DNA of 54,695 bases from Nonomuraea antri (GCF_013283785.1 NZ_JABCPZ010000049.1:1-54695), one strand, 5' to 3'. Counted from the first letter of the stretch, positions 34,589-43,455 are shown. Numbers and translations are program-made. The notes: a model not told the origin generated them from the letters alone.

Positions 34589-35281
34589 CTACTGACCCGC
34601 GCCGGAGGACCCAGAGGGCCCGGAGCGCCCCAGCAGGCTCGCCGCGAGCGTCGTGGCGAGCCATTCCTCGTACTCGGCCGCGCTCCACCCGCACACCTCG
34701 GTCAGCTTCTCGAAGTTCTCCGTCGAGGTGAGGACGTAGATCTGCGCGGCCGCCCGGGCGGCGGTGAGACCCGGGCGCAGCGCGCCGAGCGCGTGCAGGT
34801 GTTCGGCCGGTCCGCGGCTTCCCGTCAGCCGTTCGCGTTCGATGCCGGCCAGCAGGTCCTGGAGCCCGGCGTCGGCCGGGGACGCGGCGGCCGCGGCGCG
34901 CAGCACGCGGTGCACGGGCTGGACGCGCCGCAGGATCGCGGTGGCCATGGCGGCGTACCCGGCCAGCTGGCGTACCGGGTCGGGCTCGTCGATGATCGCC
35001 AGCACCTCGGGACGGTCGCTCTGCGGCAGCGGCCGCGCGTCACCGGCCAGCGTGACGTCGTAGACGAGCTTGGCCAGCGCGGGCTTGCCACCGGGTGACG
35101 ACGTGTACAGCGTCTGGACGGCCACGCCCGCCGCGCGTGCCACCTCGGCCATGGTGGTGTCGGCGTAGCCCTTCCTGATCATGAGTTCCCGCGCCGCGGT
35201 CGCGATCTTCTCGCGGGTGATCCGGGCCTGCTCCTGGCGCAGCGCACTGGAGTAGGGACGTCGCTTCTTCTGGTCGGTCAT
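34589..35281 (-). CDS. TetR-family regulator
   Basis: 230 aa from ATG 35281 (MTDQKKRRPYSS); a start eight codons upstream (35305) is possible. HTH: ITREKIATAARELMIRKGYA then MAEVARAAGVAVQTLY. The ligand domain is helical. After VQTLY the usual short FxSK text is TSSPGGKPAL, slightly longer than typical. Divergent from the DUF1772 gene, with a near-palindromic site between. Likely represses that gene and itself. Confidence 0.9.
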   Translation of the reverse strand: MTDQKKRRPYSSALRQEQARITREKIATAARELMIRKGYADTTMAEVARAAGVAVQTLYTSSPGGKPALAKLVYDVTLAGDARPLPQSDRPEVLAIIDEPDPVRQLAGYAAMATAILRRVQPVHRVLRAAAAASPADAGLQDLLAGIERERLTGSRGPAEHLHALGALRPGLTAARAAAQIYVLTSTENFEKLTEVCGWSAAEYEEWLATTLAASLLGRSGPSGSSGAGQ

Positions 35282-35311
35282 CGCCAGCCATGATTCCAGA
35301 CGCATATTGAC

Positions 35312-35325
35312 TAGACATATCTCTA
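35312..35325. promoter_or_regulatory. Candidate TetR operator
   Basis: TAGACATATCTCTA matches its own reverse complement at 12 of 14 positions. It lies in the AT-rich gap between the TetR and DUF1772 genes, next to TTGACT (35307-35312). Confidence 0.5.
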
Positions 35326-35370
35326 ATGAAAGAGTCTCGTTCCAATGGAAATGCGGGTGGAGGAGGCTCG

Positions 35371-35850
35371 GTGTCCCTGGTTCTCGGCGCGTCCAGGATG
35401 GTCGCGCTCCTGCTGGTCGGCCTGTACGCGGGCGGCGTCTTCTTCACGGTGATCGCCCCGTCCGTGGCCCGGATGCCGGGCGCCGCCTACGTCAGGTACT
35501 GGCAGGCGCTCAACGCCGACTACGGCCGCGCCATGCCGCCGCTCCTGCTGGCCGGCATCGCGGCGATGATCGTGGCGGCGGTCCTGTCGTGGCGGAGCGG
35601 TTGGCCCGTCTTCGGTGTCACCGTGGCCGCGCTGGTCCTGGTGATCGCCACCGTCGTCCTCACCCTGGCGGGCCTGGAGCCCGTCAACCGGATCGCGGAC
35701 GCCTGGGACCCCGACCGGTTGCCCGCCGACTGGCCCGAGCTCCGCCGGCGGTGGTCGAACCTGCACCTCGTCAGGACCGGGCTCGCCGTCGCCGCGTTCG
35801 CGTGCCTGATCGTCGCGCAGGCGCTCGACCGGGGCCGGACGGTCGGCTGA
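35371..35850 (+). CDS. DUF1772 (anthrone-oxygenase-like) membrane protein
   Basis: 159 aa. GTG 35371 is chosen for GGAGGAGG at 35359-35366; ATG 35326 is in frame but lacks a site. Four membrane helices (VALLLVGLYAGGVFFTVIAP, LLAGIAAMIVAAVL, VTVAALVLVIATVVLTLAG, a C-terminal helix) and the family signature DRLPADWPELRRRWSNLHLV. Some relatives act as anthrone oxygenases in polyketide pathways, but most are uncharacterised. Probably under the divergent TetR. Confidence 0.85.
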   Translation: MSLVLGASRMVALLLVGLYAGGVFFTVIAPSVARMPGAAYVRYWQALNADYGRAMPPLLLAGIAAMIVAAVLSWRSGWPVFGVTVAALVLVIATVVLTLAGLEPVNRIADAWDPDRLPADWPELRRRWSNLHLVRTGLAVAAFACLIVAQALDRGRTVG

Positions 35851-35854
35851 GCCG

Positions 35855-36682
35855 TCAGGCCCAGACCGCCGTGTCGGGGTCGACGCCCTGGGCGAGGGCG
35901 TTGGCGTCGATGATGTCGCGCAGCCAGCCGCCCAGGCCAGGCTCGATCGCGTCGTAGTAGGCCGTGAAGCCGGGATCGGCGGCCTGCTGCCTGCCCAGGC
36001 ACACCTGCATGGACAGGGTGCAGTCGAAGTACGCGCCGAGCGAGGCCCGGTGCCGCTCCGCGAGTTCGCCGGCCGCGGCGCTGCCCGGGCTGACGCCGGC
36101 GCGCTTGGCCGCCGCCAGGTCGCTCTCGAGCGTGACGATGGCGTCGGCGATCTGCTGCCAGTCCTCGGCGGACCTGCTCGCGGCGCGCTCGGCGTACTGC
36201 GCCCACTGAGCCGTGTGGCCCCACCGCTCGCGCGCGCCCGCCGCCCAGGACGGCTGCCAGCGCTGCCCGAAGATCGCGACCTGTTCCTCCGCGGACAGCA
36301 GGATGCCGGCGCTGGCGGCCTCGATCATGCGATCGACCGCGTCGACCATGCCCTGCAGGCGGGAGATGCGGTCGAGGAGTTGGTCACGCTGCTGCCTCAG
36401 CGGCACGGTCATGTCGGCCGCCGGGGCGTCGAGCAGTTCGCCGATGTCGTCGAGCGACAGGCCGAGCTCGCGGTAGATGAGCACCCGGTGGATACGGGCG
36501 ACCTCGGCCGCCGAGTAGAGCCGGTAACCGCCGGAGGTCCGCCCGGACGGACGGACGAGCCCGATCCTGTCCCAGTGGTGGAGCGTGCGGACGGTGACGC
36601 CCGCGTGCGCCGCCGCGGCCCCGACGGTCAGCCCGCCGGATGCCGCCGAGTCGTCCAGGATGTCGGTCACGGTGCCGAGCAT
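35855..36682 (-). CDS. MerR regulator with TipAS ligand domain (TipAL-like)
   Basis: 275 aa; ATG 36682 or GTG 36670. The N-terminal MerR winged helix (GLTVGAAAAHAGVTVRTLHH, SGGYRLYSAAEVARI) is followed by a coiled coil (RQQRDQLLDRISRLQGMVDA). The C-terminal TipAS domain reads RERWGHTAQWAQYAERAASR, EDWQQIADAIVTLESDLAAA, AERHRASLGAYFDC and DPGFTAYYDAIEPGLGGWL. TipAS binds thiopeptides such as thiostrepton in Streptomyces; a Cys equivalent to the TipAL attachment site may be in FDCTLSM. A drug-sensing regulator, probably co-transcribed with the VOC gene 20 bp upstream. Confidence 0.9.
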   Translation of the reverse strand: MLGTVTDILDDSAASGGLTVGAAAAHAGVTVRTLHHWDRIGLVRPSGRTSGGYRLYSAAEVARIHRVLIYRELGLSLDDIGELLDAPAADMTVPLRQQRDQLLDRISRLQGMVDAVDRMIEAASAGILLSAEEQVAIFGQRWQPSWAAGARERWGHTAQWAQYAERAASRSAEDWQQIADAIVTLESDLAAAKRAGVSPGSAAAGELAERHRASLGAYFDCTLSMQVCLGRQQAADPGFTAYYDAIEPGLGGWLRDIIDANALAQGVDPDTAVWA

Positions 36683-36702
36683 ACGTCGCTGACCTACGCG
36701 CT

Positions 36703-36954
36703 CTACTCAGCGGGCAGCGGGATGCCGACGGCTTCGAAGTCGCGTGCCTCGACGCTGTCGCGGTCGAGCGGGACGAGCAGGACATCCTGGAACATCCACC
36801 GCCGAAGGTGCGTGACCTGGCCGGGAATCGTGAACAAGTCGACGAATCCGAGCCCGCGGGTCCAGAAGTCCACGGACGCGGCCAGGTCCTGCGTCGTCAC
36901 GTTGACGAACATCGGCATCCCGTAGATGCCGCGGAAGATCTCAGGCGGCGTCAC
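36703..36954 (-). CDS. Shortened VOC (glyoxalase/bleomycin-resistance) protein
   Basis: 83 aa from GTG 36954. The first 60 residues are a normal VOC module (MPMFVNVTTQDLAASVDFWT, RGLGFVDLFTIPG, LRRWMFQDVLLVP). Then DRDSVEARDFEAVGIPLPAE ends the protein. VOC proteins usually have 110-150 residues with a second beta-alpha-beta unit, which is absent, so a central block seems deleted in frame. It may still dimerise, or may be a decaying gene. It lies between GH109 and the TipAL-like MerR on the same strand. Confidence 0.75.
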   Translation of the reverse strand: MTPPEIFRGIYGMPMFVNVTTQDLAASVDFWTRGLGFVDLFTIPGQVTHLRRWMFQDVLLVPLDRDSVEARDFEAVGIPLPAE

Positions 36955-36973
36955 GTCAGGGTCAAACCGCCGC

Positions 36974-38422
36974 CTAACTGCCTTTGAGCAGCGGATCGAC
37001 CGGCTGCGGACGGTCGAACGTGGGCCGCGCCTCCTTCCAGTGGCCGCGGGTGAAGTCGGGCACCTTGACCGGGCGCAGCCGCTCGGACTTCATCGACTCG
37101 TGGCTGAGCGGGATCACCGAGCACCAGGCCGCCGAGTCGTAGACGTCGATGTCGGGGGTCATGCCGAGCCGCATGAGCTGGACGAGGCGGAAGATCGACA
37201 CGAAGTCGCCGCCGCCGTGCCCGCCGTACTGGTCGGCCAGCCTTTCCAGCAGCGGCCACAACCAGTGGTCGTACTGCTTGAGAATGCCCGCGTAGGCGGC
37301 GCCGGTCCGCCACGTGTGGTCGTTGTGGCCGAGCGATTCGAGGTAGATCCGGGCGTTGTCCAGCTCGACCGATCCTCTGGTGCCGGTGAGCGTGGTCTCC
37401 CTGGTGTACGGGTGCGGGGAGTTCACGTCGTGCTCGACCCGGATGAACCGGCCACTGGCGGTGGTGACGAAACAGGTGTGACGGTCACCCGAGATGTACG
37501 GCTTGTCCTGCCAGGACGAGTGCTCCTCGCCCACCCGCGGATCCTCCTCCCTGAACAGGGCCAGCGCCTTGGGCGGCGACGCCACGGCGACCAGCTCGTC
37601 GAAGCGGTCGCCCCGGTTGATGCCCATGGACGCGGACACCGGCCCCAGGCCGTGCATCGGGTAGTGCAGGGCGTTCATCCGCGTCTGCCAGCGCCGCCGC
37701 CAAGGCTCGGGGAAGTAGGCGCCGCCGAACAGGTACGGCCAGCGCAGGTCGTGGACGTAGCCGCCGGAGGCGTGCTGCACGTCGCCGAAGAGCCCCGCCT
37801 TGACCATGTTGAACATCTGCAGCTCGGGCCGGAAGTAGTTGACGTTCTCCAGGAGCAGGCAGTGTTTGCGGGTCCGCTCGGAGGTGCGGACCAGGTCCCA
37901 GATCTCGTCCAGGTGCGGGGAGATCGGCAGCTCCACGGCGACGTGCTTGCCGTGTTCCATGGCCGCCTTGGCCTGCGGGTAGTGCCACTCCCACGGGGTG
38001 GCGACGTAGATCAGGTCGAGGTCGTCGCGCCGGACGAGGTTGAGGAAGTCCTCCTCGCCGGCGGAGTATCCGACCGGCTCGACGTCCTGGAAGCCTTGCC
38101 GCATGATCCGGTCGATGGTGCGGCTGACGCGTTCAGGCCGGATGTCGCACACGGCCACGACCGTGGCGACGGCGCCGAACCGCACGTCCTGGCCGCCGCC
38201 GCGGTTGCCGAGCCCGATGAGCCCGACCCGGACCTTCTCGAAACCTTCGAACGGTACGTCGACCATGCTGCGCTCGTGGGGACCGCGGGAGGGTTCCCAG
38301 GCGGTCGAGTCGGCGTCGGCGGGGGAGCCGGCGGTGCCCGCGGCGCCGGTGGCGGCGCCCAGCACGATGCCGGACTTCAGTAGATTGCGACGTGAGGGGG
38401 CGTAACGGTTCGCAGGGGCCAC
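36974..38422 (-). CDS. GH109-like Gfo/Idh/MocA oxidoreductase, Tat-exported
   Basis: 482 aa. GTG 38422 is favoured because CAGGGAG is nine bases upstream; GTG 38431 has no spacer. Tat signal SRRNLLKSG followed by an Ala-rich hydrophobic region. Rossmann GLIGLGNRGGGQDVRFG, then TPWEWHYPQAKAAMEHGKHV, VNYFRPELQMFNMVKAGLFG and GGYVHDLRW. This matches GH109 glycosidases, which use bound NAD to cleave alpha-N-acetylgalactosaminides by a redox mechanism. Exported with the cofactor already bound, hence the Tat signal. The exact sugar is uncertain. First gene of a GH109-VOC-MerR run. Confidence 0.9.
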   Translation of the reverse strand: MAPANRYAPSRRNLLKSGIVLGAATGAAGTAGSPADADSTAWEPSRGPHERSMVDVPFEGFEKVRVGLIGLGNRGGGQDVRFGAVATVVAVCDIRPERVSRTIDRIMRQGFQDVEPVGYSAGEEDFLNLVRRDDLDLIYVATPWEWHYPQAKAAMEHGKHVAVELPISPHLDEIWDLVRTSERTRKHCLLLENVNYFRPELQMFNMVKAGLFGDVQHASGGYVHDLRWPYLFGGAYFPEPWRRRWQTRMNALHYPMHGLGPVSASMGINRGDRFDELVAVASPPKALALFREEDPRVGEEHSSWQDKPYISGDRHTCFVTTASGRFIRVEHDVNSPHPYTRETTLTGTRGSVELDNARIYLESLGHNDHTWRTGAAYAGILKQYDHWLWPLLERLADQYGGHGGGDFVSIFRLVQLMRLGMTPDIDVYDSAAWCSVIPLSHESMKSERLRPVKVPDFTRGHWKEARPTFDRPQPVDPLLKGS

Positions 38423-38515
38423 TGCGATCACTCCCTGGGGGGTGGATGTGATTGAGCATGGCGCTTTTTGCCCGATAGTGGGCAGTATCGATCGTCATCG
38501 ACCAGAGGGCAAGAG

Positions 38516-38995
38516 GTGACGGAGGCCGGTGGCCCGCCATCACTGTGGCGGCTGTGCTTCGTCCTGGTGCTGGCCGTCGCGATGCCCCTGGTGCTCTCCG
38601 TCCGGGAGTCGTGGCCGCCCGAGCCGCCCTACGCCGGGGGCGTCCACCGGGCCTCGGTGGACGGCCGGGCTCTCGTCCTGGAGGTGAGCGGGCGGGGCTC
38701 CTCGTCCGCATGCCTCACGGCCGACCGGGTCGAAGCCGCGGAAACCGGGACGAGCGTGCGGGTCCGGGTGATGCTGCGCGACGTGTGCCGGAAGCGGGAG
38801 CGCACCCTGCTGGAGAAGTGGCGCGAGGAGCTGTGGCCGCCCGTCACCATCCGTGTCGGCGCGGGCGTCGAGGTGACCGTCATGCTCGACCGGCCGCTGG
38901 GGCGCAGGAAGGTCGTCGACGAGCGGGGCCACGAGGTCCGGGTCTGCCCGATCGTGGGCTCCAGGTGGCGGACCCTCGGACAGTGCATGAGGTAG
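38516..38995 (+). CDS. Membrane-anchored protein of unknown function
   Basis: 159 aa. GTG 38516 is chosen over the first in-frame start for its AGAGGG. One N-terminal membrane helix (LCFVLVLAVAMPLVLSV) with the remainder predicted outside the cell. The rest is a beta-rich domain with four Cys (SSACLTADR, RDVCRKRER, VRVCPIV and GQCMR), possibly two disulfides. Not recognised. Divergent from the GH109 gene across about 90 bp. Confidence 0.7.
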   Translation: MTEAGGPPSLWRLCFVLVLAVAMPLVLSVRESWPPEPPYAGGVHRASVDGRALVLEVSGRGSSSACLTADRVEAAETGTSVRVRVMLRDVCRKRERTLLEKWREELWPPVTIRVGAGVEVTVMLDRPLGRRKVVDERGHEVRVCPIVGSRWRTLGQCMR

Positions 38996-39007
38996 GGACG
39001 CCCCGGC

Positions 39008-39520
39008 TCAGTCCTCCTCGATCGGCGACTCGAAGCAGGCCAGCCAGGCCGTCAGCAACGCCTGGAGCTGCGCCGCCTGCTCCGGCGTCAGCTCCGCCAC
39101 CAGCCGGTGCTCGTTCCGCATGTGCTCGGTGAACGCCCGGTCGATCAGGTCCTTGCCGGCGGACGTCAGCGCGACCACCCGGCCGCGGCCGTCGCGCTCG
39201 CTGACCCGGCGGGTGACCAGGCCGATCTGTTCGAGCCGGTCGATGCGCTTGGTCATCGCGCCGGTGGTGACCATGGTGAACGCGGCCAGTTCCCCGGGAG
39301 CGTGCTCGAACGGCTCCCCGGCCCTGCGCAGGGCGGCCAGCACGTCGAATTCGCCCTCCTTGAGCCCGTAGCGCCGGTACACGACGCGAAGCCGCTCGGT
39401 GAGGTGCCCGGCGAGCCGGTGCAGCCGGCCGATCACGCCCTGCGGGCTGACGTCCAGGTCGGGCCGCTCGCGTGCCCACTGCCGCTGGATGCGGGCGATG
39501 TGGTCCAACGGTTCGCTCAT
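39008..39520 (-). CDS. MarR-family regulator
   Basis: 170 aa from ATG 39520 (MSEPLDHIARIQRQW). Winged helix: KEGEFDVLAALRRAG, FTMVTTGAMTKRIDRLEQIG and the wing RRVSERDGRGRVVALT. Flanked by dimerisation helices. Divergent from the EamA transporter, with a perfect palindrome between the genes. It most likely represses the transporter until a small ligand binds. Confidence 0.93.
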   Translation of the reverse strand: MSEPLDHIARIQRQWARERPDLDVSPQGVIGRLHRLAGHLTERLRVVYRRYGLKEGEFDVLAALRRAGEPFEHAPGELAAFTMVTTGAMTKRIDRLEQIGLVTRRVSERDGRGRVVALTSAGKDLIDRAFTEHMRNEHRLVAELTPEQAAQLQALLTAWLACFESPIEED

Positions 39521-39530
39521 GCCGCCGAGT

Positions 39531-39550
39531 ATATCTTCCTCGGAAGATAT
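39531..39550. promoter_or_regulatory. Perfect MarR operator
   Basis: Arms ATATCTTCC and GGAAGATAT with a two-base TC spacer, all perfect. The right arm contains GGAAG, the ribosome site for the EamA start at 39552, so one bound repressor would cover the transporter start region. Confidence 0.85.
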
Positions 39551-39551
39551 A

Positions 39552-40487
39552 ATGGCTTCCATGAAAGCTACTGTGGGTTGGGCGGCGATCACCGCGATCG
39601 CGCCGGTGGCCTGGGGGACGAACTACTACGTCACCCACGAGTTCCTGCCCGCCGGTCACCCGCTGTGGGGGGCGGCCATCCGGGCGCTGCCCGCCGGGCT
39701 GCTGCTCCTGCTGCTCGCCCGCAGGCGGCCGCGCGGCTCGTGGTGGTGGAAGTCCCTGGTCCTCGGCACGCTCAACATGAGCGCGTTCTTCGCGTTGATC
39801 TACCTGGCCGCCCAGCTCCTGCCGACCAGCCTCGCCTCGACGATCATGGCCACGTCACCCGTCGTGATGATGCTCCTGGCCTGGTCGCTGCTGGCGGAAC
39901 GGCCGCGGCCGCGGCACCTCGCCGGGGCCCTCGTGGGCGTCGCCGGCGTGTGCCTCATGGTGCTCAGCGGCACGGGCGCGGTGGACGGGCTCGGCGTGCT
40001 CGCCTCCGTCGCGGCCATGCTGATGTCGTCGCTCGGCTACGTCCTGGCCAAGCGCTGGAGCGCGCAGGTGGACGTGCTGTCGGCGACGGCGTGGCAGCTC
40101 GTCGCGGGCGGCCTGGTGCTGCTGCCGTTCGCCGTCGCGGTGGAGGGCCCGCCACCGGCCCTGCCGCCACCCGCGCTCCTCGGCTTCGGTTACGTCACCG
40201 TCGTCGCGACCGCCGTCGCCTTCGCCGCCTGGTTCGCCGGGCTGCGGCACCTGCCCGCGGGGACGGTGGGGCTGCTCGGGCTGCTGAACCCGGTGACCGG
40301 GGTGCTGCTCGGCACCACGATCGCGGCCGAGACGCTCACCCCGCGGCAGATCTGCGGGGTGGCACTCACCCTGCTCGGCGTCCTGCTCGGCCAGGCGGCG
40401 GCGGCCCGGCCGGCCGCCACGGTCAGTCGAGGATCTGCACGAATCCGTCGGTCCCGTGCACGCGGATCCGCTGTCCGTCCCGGATGA
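39552..40487 (+). CDS. EamA/DMT-family transporter
   Basis: 311 aa from ATG 39552 with GGAAG five bases upstream; ATG 39561 is an alternative. Ten membrane helices in two EamA halves: AAITAIAPVAWGTNYYV, SLASTIMATSPVVMMLLAWS and LLAERPRPRHLAGALVGVAG, then VVATAVAFAAWFAGLRHLPA, LLNPVTGVLLGTTIAAETLT. Probably exports a small metabolite or drug. The last 21 residues are Arg/Ser-rich and overlap the stop end of rph by 65 bp on the opposite strand, which suggests the original stop was lost and the protein gained a tail. Confidence 0.92.
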   Translation: MASMKATVGWAAITAIAPVAWGTNYYVTHEFLPAGHPLWGAAIRALPAGLLLLLLARRRPRGSWWWKSLVLGTLNMSAFFALIYLAAQLLPTSLASTIMATSPVVMMLLAWSLLAERPRPRHLAGALVGVAGVCLMVLSGTGAVDGLGVLASVAAMLMSSLGYVLAKRWSAQVDVLSATAWQLVAGGLVLLPFAVAVEGPPPALPPPALLGFGYVTVVATAVAFAAWFAGLRHLPAGTVGLLGLLNPVTGVLLGTTIAAETLTPRQICGVALTLLGVLLGQAAAARPAATVSRGSARIRRSRARGSAVRPG

Positions 40488-43047
40488 GGACGGTGGCCCG
40501 CGCCACGCCCACCACGGCCGGCAGGCCGTACTCCCGCGCGATCACCGCCCCGTGCGTCATGAGGCCGCCCACCTCCGTCACCAGCCCGGCGACGGTGACG
40601 AACAGCGGGGTCCAGCTCGGGTCGGTGTAGGCGGTGACCAGGATGTCGCCCGACTCCAGCTCGGCCCGCGACATGTCCGTGACGACCCGGGCCCGGCCCT
40701 CGACGGTCCCGGCCGAGACGGGGAGCCCGGCCAGCGCGCCGTCCGGGACGTCGTCGCGCCGGTACGTCCCGTTGATGGCCTCGCCGTCGGAGGTGAGGAC
40801 CCGGGGCGGGGTGAGCGCCACGTACGACACGAACGCCTCCCGCCGCTCCGCGATGAGCCCGGCGTCGGCCACGCCGGTGCGCACGACCTCGTGCAGCTCC
40901 TGGAAGCGCAGGTAGAAGACGTCCTCCCGCGCGCGCAGCACGCCGGAGGCGACGAGCCGGTCGGCTTCGCGCAGCACCGCCTGCTTGTAGGCGAAGTAGC
41001 GGCTGATCATGCCGTACTTGGGGTACTCCCGGTAGCCGGCGAAGGCGCGGACGCGGTCGATCATCCGCTTGGTCTCCGCGGCCTGCCGCTCGCCGTCGGG
41101 CAGGGCACGCAGGCGCGTCAGCAGGTCCACCTCCTTCCGCCGCGCCTCCTGGAGCCCCTGCTCGAAGTGCCGTTTCCCGGCGCCGGGCGCGAAGTTCCTG
41201 ACGTGGCCGAGGATGACGGGCACGAGCGCGGCGGGGTTCTCGCTCCACCGGGTCCGGGTGATGTCGATCTCGCCCGCGCAGCGCATGCCGTACTCGTCCA
41301 GGTAGGCCCGGATGGCGTCACGTGCCCGCGGTCCGCCGGGCAGCCCGGCCAGTTCGTCCAGGAAGGCGTCGCCCGTCCGGCCTTCGTCCGCGACACGCCG
41401 CAGGACGGCCACCACGTCGCGGTGCGGCCGGACGGCGTCGGCGACGTCGAGGAGCGCCAGCCCCATCTCCGACGTGACGTTGTACGGGACGGACTGCGTC
41501 AGCACGTCGGCCGCGTTCTTCTCGCCCAGCCACGACTCCAGGTGCTCGTTCAGCCACCAGGTCGCCTCCATCCCCGCCATGATCACCTGCGAGCTGCGCG
41601 GATCGAACAGGACGCGCTTCATCTCGGTGATGTCGGCCAGGATGAAGTCGAGCAGCGCGGGCCCGGACCTGCTCTGGATCTCGCGCCGCAGGGCGGCGAC
41701 CGACTCACGGTTGTGGGCGATCAGCTCGGGCACGACGGCCGGGTCGATCTCGGCCGGGGCCGGCGGGGCCACGGCCGGAGCGGCGGCGGCGGGCTCCTCG
41801 TCCGGCGGCGAGTCCACGAGGTCGCCGCGCTCGATGACGGTCCGCAGCGCGTCCCTGACCAGCGGGTCGGACTTGCCCAGGCCGTCGATGAGCCGCGCCC
41901 GGCCCGCGTGCGTGGCCAAATCGCCGGCCACGTCGACGAACAGCCGGCCGCCCGCCTCGTACATCGTCCGCGGCGTCGTGAGCTGCCACAGGGACAGCCC
42001 GAGCGGCTTCATCGCGTCGGTCATCATCTGCTGGTGACCGACGGAGACGTAGAGGTGTTTCTCCTGGTCGCCGGCCTCGGGGACGGGGAACAGCGTGGTG
42101 ATCGGCCGGCTCTGCACGATGTGGAAGTCGTCGCCGGCCAGGCACCACTCGATGTCCTGGGGCCGGCCGAAGTGCGCCTCGATGCGCCGGCCCAGCCGTA
42201 CCAGGCGCACCACCTGGGCGTCCGTCAGCACCGGCCGGGTCTGCCGGTCCGGCTCGACCGGCGCGTCCTCGGTGCCGCCGCCCGGCGCCGCCCGGACGAG
42301 CCGCCGCTTGTCGGCGACCGACACGGTGACCACCTGATCGCCGCGCACCGCGTAGACGTCCCCGCCGACCAGGCCCGAGACGAGCGCGTCACCGAGCCCC
42401 CAGCCGGCCTCCACGGTGGCGACCTTCCTGTTGGACGTCACCGGGTCGGCGGTGAACAGGATCCCGGCCGCGTCGGGGAACACCATCCGCTGCACGACCA
42501 CGGCCATCCGCACCTTGCGCTGGTCGAAGCCGTTGCGCAGCCGGTAGGTCACGGCCCGCTCGGTGAACAGCGACGCCCAGCACCGCCGGACGTGCCGCAG
42601 GATCTCCGCCTGGCCGACCACGTTCAGGTACGAGTCCTGCTGGCCGGCGAACGACGCGGTCGGCAGGTCCTCGGCCGTCGCGCTGGAACGTACCGCGTAC
42701 GAGTGCCCCTCACCGAGCCGGGCCAGCGACGCGCCGATCTCCGCCGCGAGATCGTCGGGGATCGCCGCGCCCTCGATGACCTCGCGGATGCCGGCGCTCA
42801 GCGCGCCGATCGCCTGGCGGTCGTCCGGTTTCACCAGCGCCAGCCGGTCGAGCCGGGCGTCGATCGACGGCGCCGCGGCCAGCACCCGCTGGAAGGCGGC
42901 CGTGGTGACGCAGAAGCCGGCCGGCACCCGGACGCCGTCGATACGCGACAGTTCCCCCAGGTGCAGTCCCTTGCCGCCGACGTCCGCGATATTCGTCGAG
43001 TCGATTCGCTGGAAATCCAGCACGTAACCCAATTTCGGTGCCCCCAT
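40423..43047 (-). CDS. rph: Rifamycin phosphotransferase
   Basis: 874 aa from ATG 43047 (MGAPKLGYVLD); the frame is open to an ATG at 43101 but neither has a clear ribosome site. Order: ATP-binding domain (VGGKGLHLGELSRIDGVRVP, YAVRSSATAEDLPTASFAGQ, ILFTADPVTSNR, IEWCLAGDDFHIVQSRPITT), rifamycin-binding region, and the swivelling phospho-His domain VTEVGGLMTHGAVIAREYG with catalytic His832. This enzyme phosphorylates rifamycin in an ATP-driven, dikinase-like reaction and so inactivates it. Length and motifs are normal. Related PEP-synthase-like proteins of other function exist, so activity on rifamycins is likely but not proven. Confidence 0.88.
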   Translation of the reverse strand: MGAPKLGYVLDFQRIDSTNIADVGGKGLHLGELSRIDGVRVPAGFCVTTAAFQRVLAAAPSIDARLDRLALVKPDDRQAIGALSAGIREVIEGAAIPDDLAAEIGASLARLGEGHSYAVRSSATAEDLPTASFAGQQDSYLNVVGQAEILRHVRRCWASLFTERAVTYRLRNGFDQRKVRMAVVVQRMVFPDAAGILFTADPVTSNRKVATVEAGWGLGDALVSGLVGGDVYAVRGDQVVTVSVADKRRLVRAAPGGGTEDAPVEPDRQTRPVLTDAQVVRLVRLGRRIEAHFGRPQDIEWCLAGDDFHIVQSRPITTLFPVPEAGDQEKHLYVSVGHQQMMTDAMKPLGLSLWQLTTPRTMYEAGGRLFVDVAGDLATHAGRARLIDGLGKSDPLVRDALRTVIERGDLVDSPPDEEPAAAAPAVAPPAPAEIDPAVVPELIAHNRESVAALRREIQSRSGPALLDFILADITEMKRVLFDPRSSQVIMAGMEATWWLNEHLESWLGEKNAADVLTQSVPYNVTSEMGLALLDVADAVRPHRDVVAVLRRVADEGRTGDAFLDELAGLPGGPRARDAIRAYLDEYGMRCAGEIDITRTRWSENPAALVPVILGHVRNFAPGAGKRHFEQGLQEARRKEVDLLTRLRALPDGERQAAETKRMIDRVRAFAGYREYPKYGMISRYFAYKQAVLREADRLVASGVLRAREDVFYLRFQELHEVVRTGVADAGLIAERREAFVSYVALTPPRVLTSDGEAINGTYRRDDVPDGALAGLPVSAGTVEGRARVVTDMSRAELESGDILVTAYTDPSWTPLFVTVAGLVTEVGGLMTHGAVIAREYGLPAVVGVARATVLIRDGQRIRVHGTDGFVQILD

Positions 43048-43236
43048 CGATGGTCGGGTCGGTTGGCAACGGGCAGTATGAAGCAATTCTCGATTTCTCA
43101 TGAGGCGCGCTCATCTGATATAGAGTGAAAGTGGCGGGACGGGGGTTTCCGCGTGGCACTCGCGTGGGGTGCGCGATCATGCTTCGATATGGCGTTGTTC
43201 GTACATCGCGCGTATCGCACCAACGGGAGGCCACCG

Positions 43237-43455
43237 ATGCCGCATCTCGACGACCCCACCGCCACGTTCCAGGAATTCGACCGCGACGGCGACGGCTACA
43301 TCACGCGCGAGGAGTTCGTGCTCGCCATGAACGCCCGCGGTGAGCAGGTCACCACCGCCGAACTCGACTCGATCTTCGCGGTCTCCGACGAACGCGACGG
43401 CGACGTGGACGGGCGCATCTCACTGCCGGAGTTCCTGGTCGCCTGGAACAGGTGA
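43237..43455 (+). CDS. EF-hand calcium-binding protein (72 aa)
   Basis: ATG 43237 behind GGGAGG. Two complete EF loops: DRDGDGYITREE and DGDVDGRISLPE, each with all ligand positions. Compact calerythrin-like protein, probably a cytoplasmic calcium buffer or sensor. The frame extends upstream without a better start. Its 3' end is duplicated (27 bp) into the following spacer. Confidence 0.92.
   Translation: MPHLDDPTATFQEFDRDGDGYITREEFVLAMNARGEQVTTAELDSIFAVSDERDGDVDGRISLPEFLVAWNR

Noticed and set aside
43048..43236. Rifamycin-associated element (RAE) upstream of rph
   Set aside because: I saw no 19-bp inverted repeat of that type.
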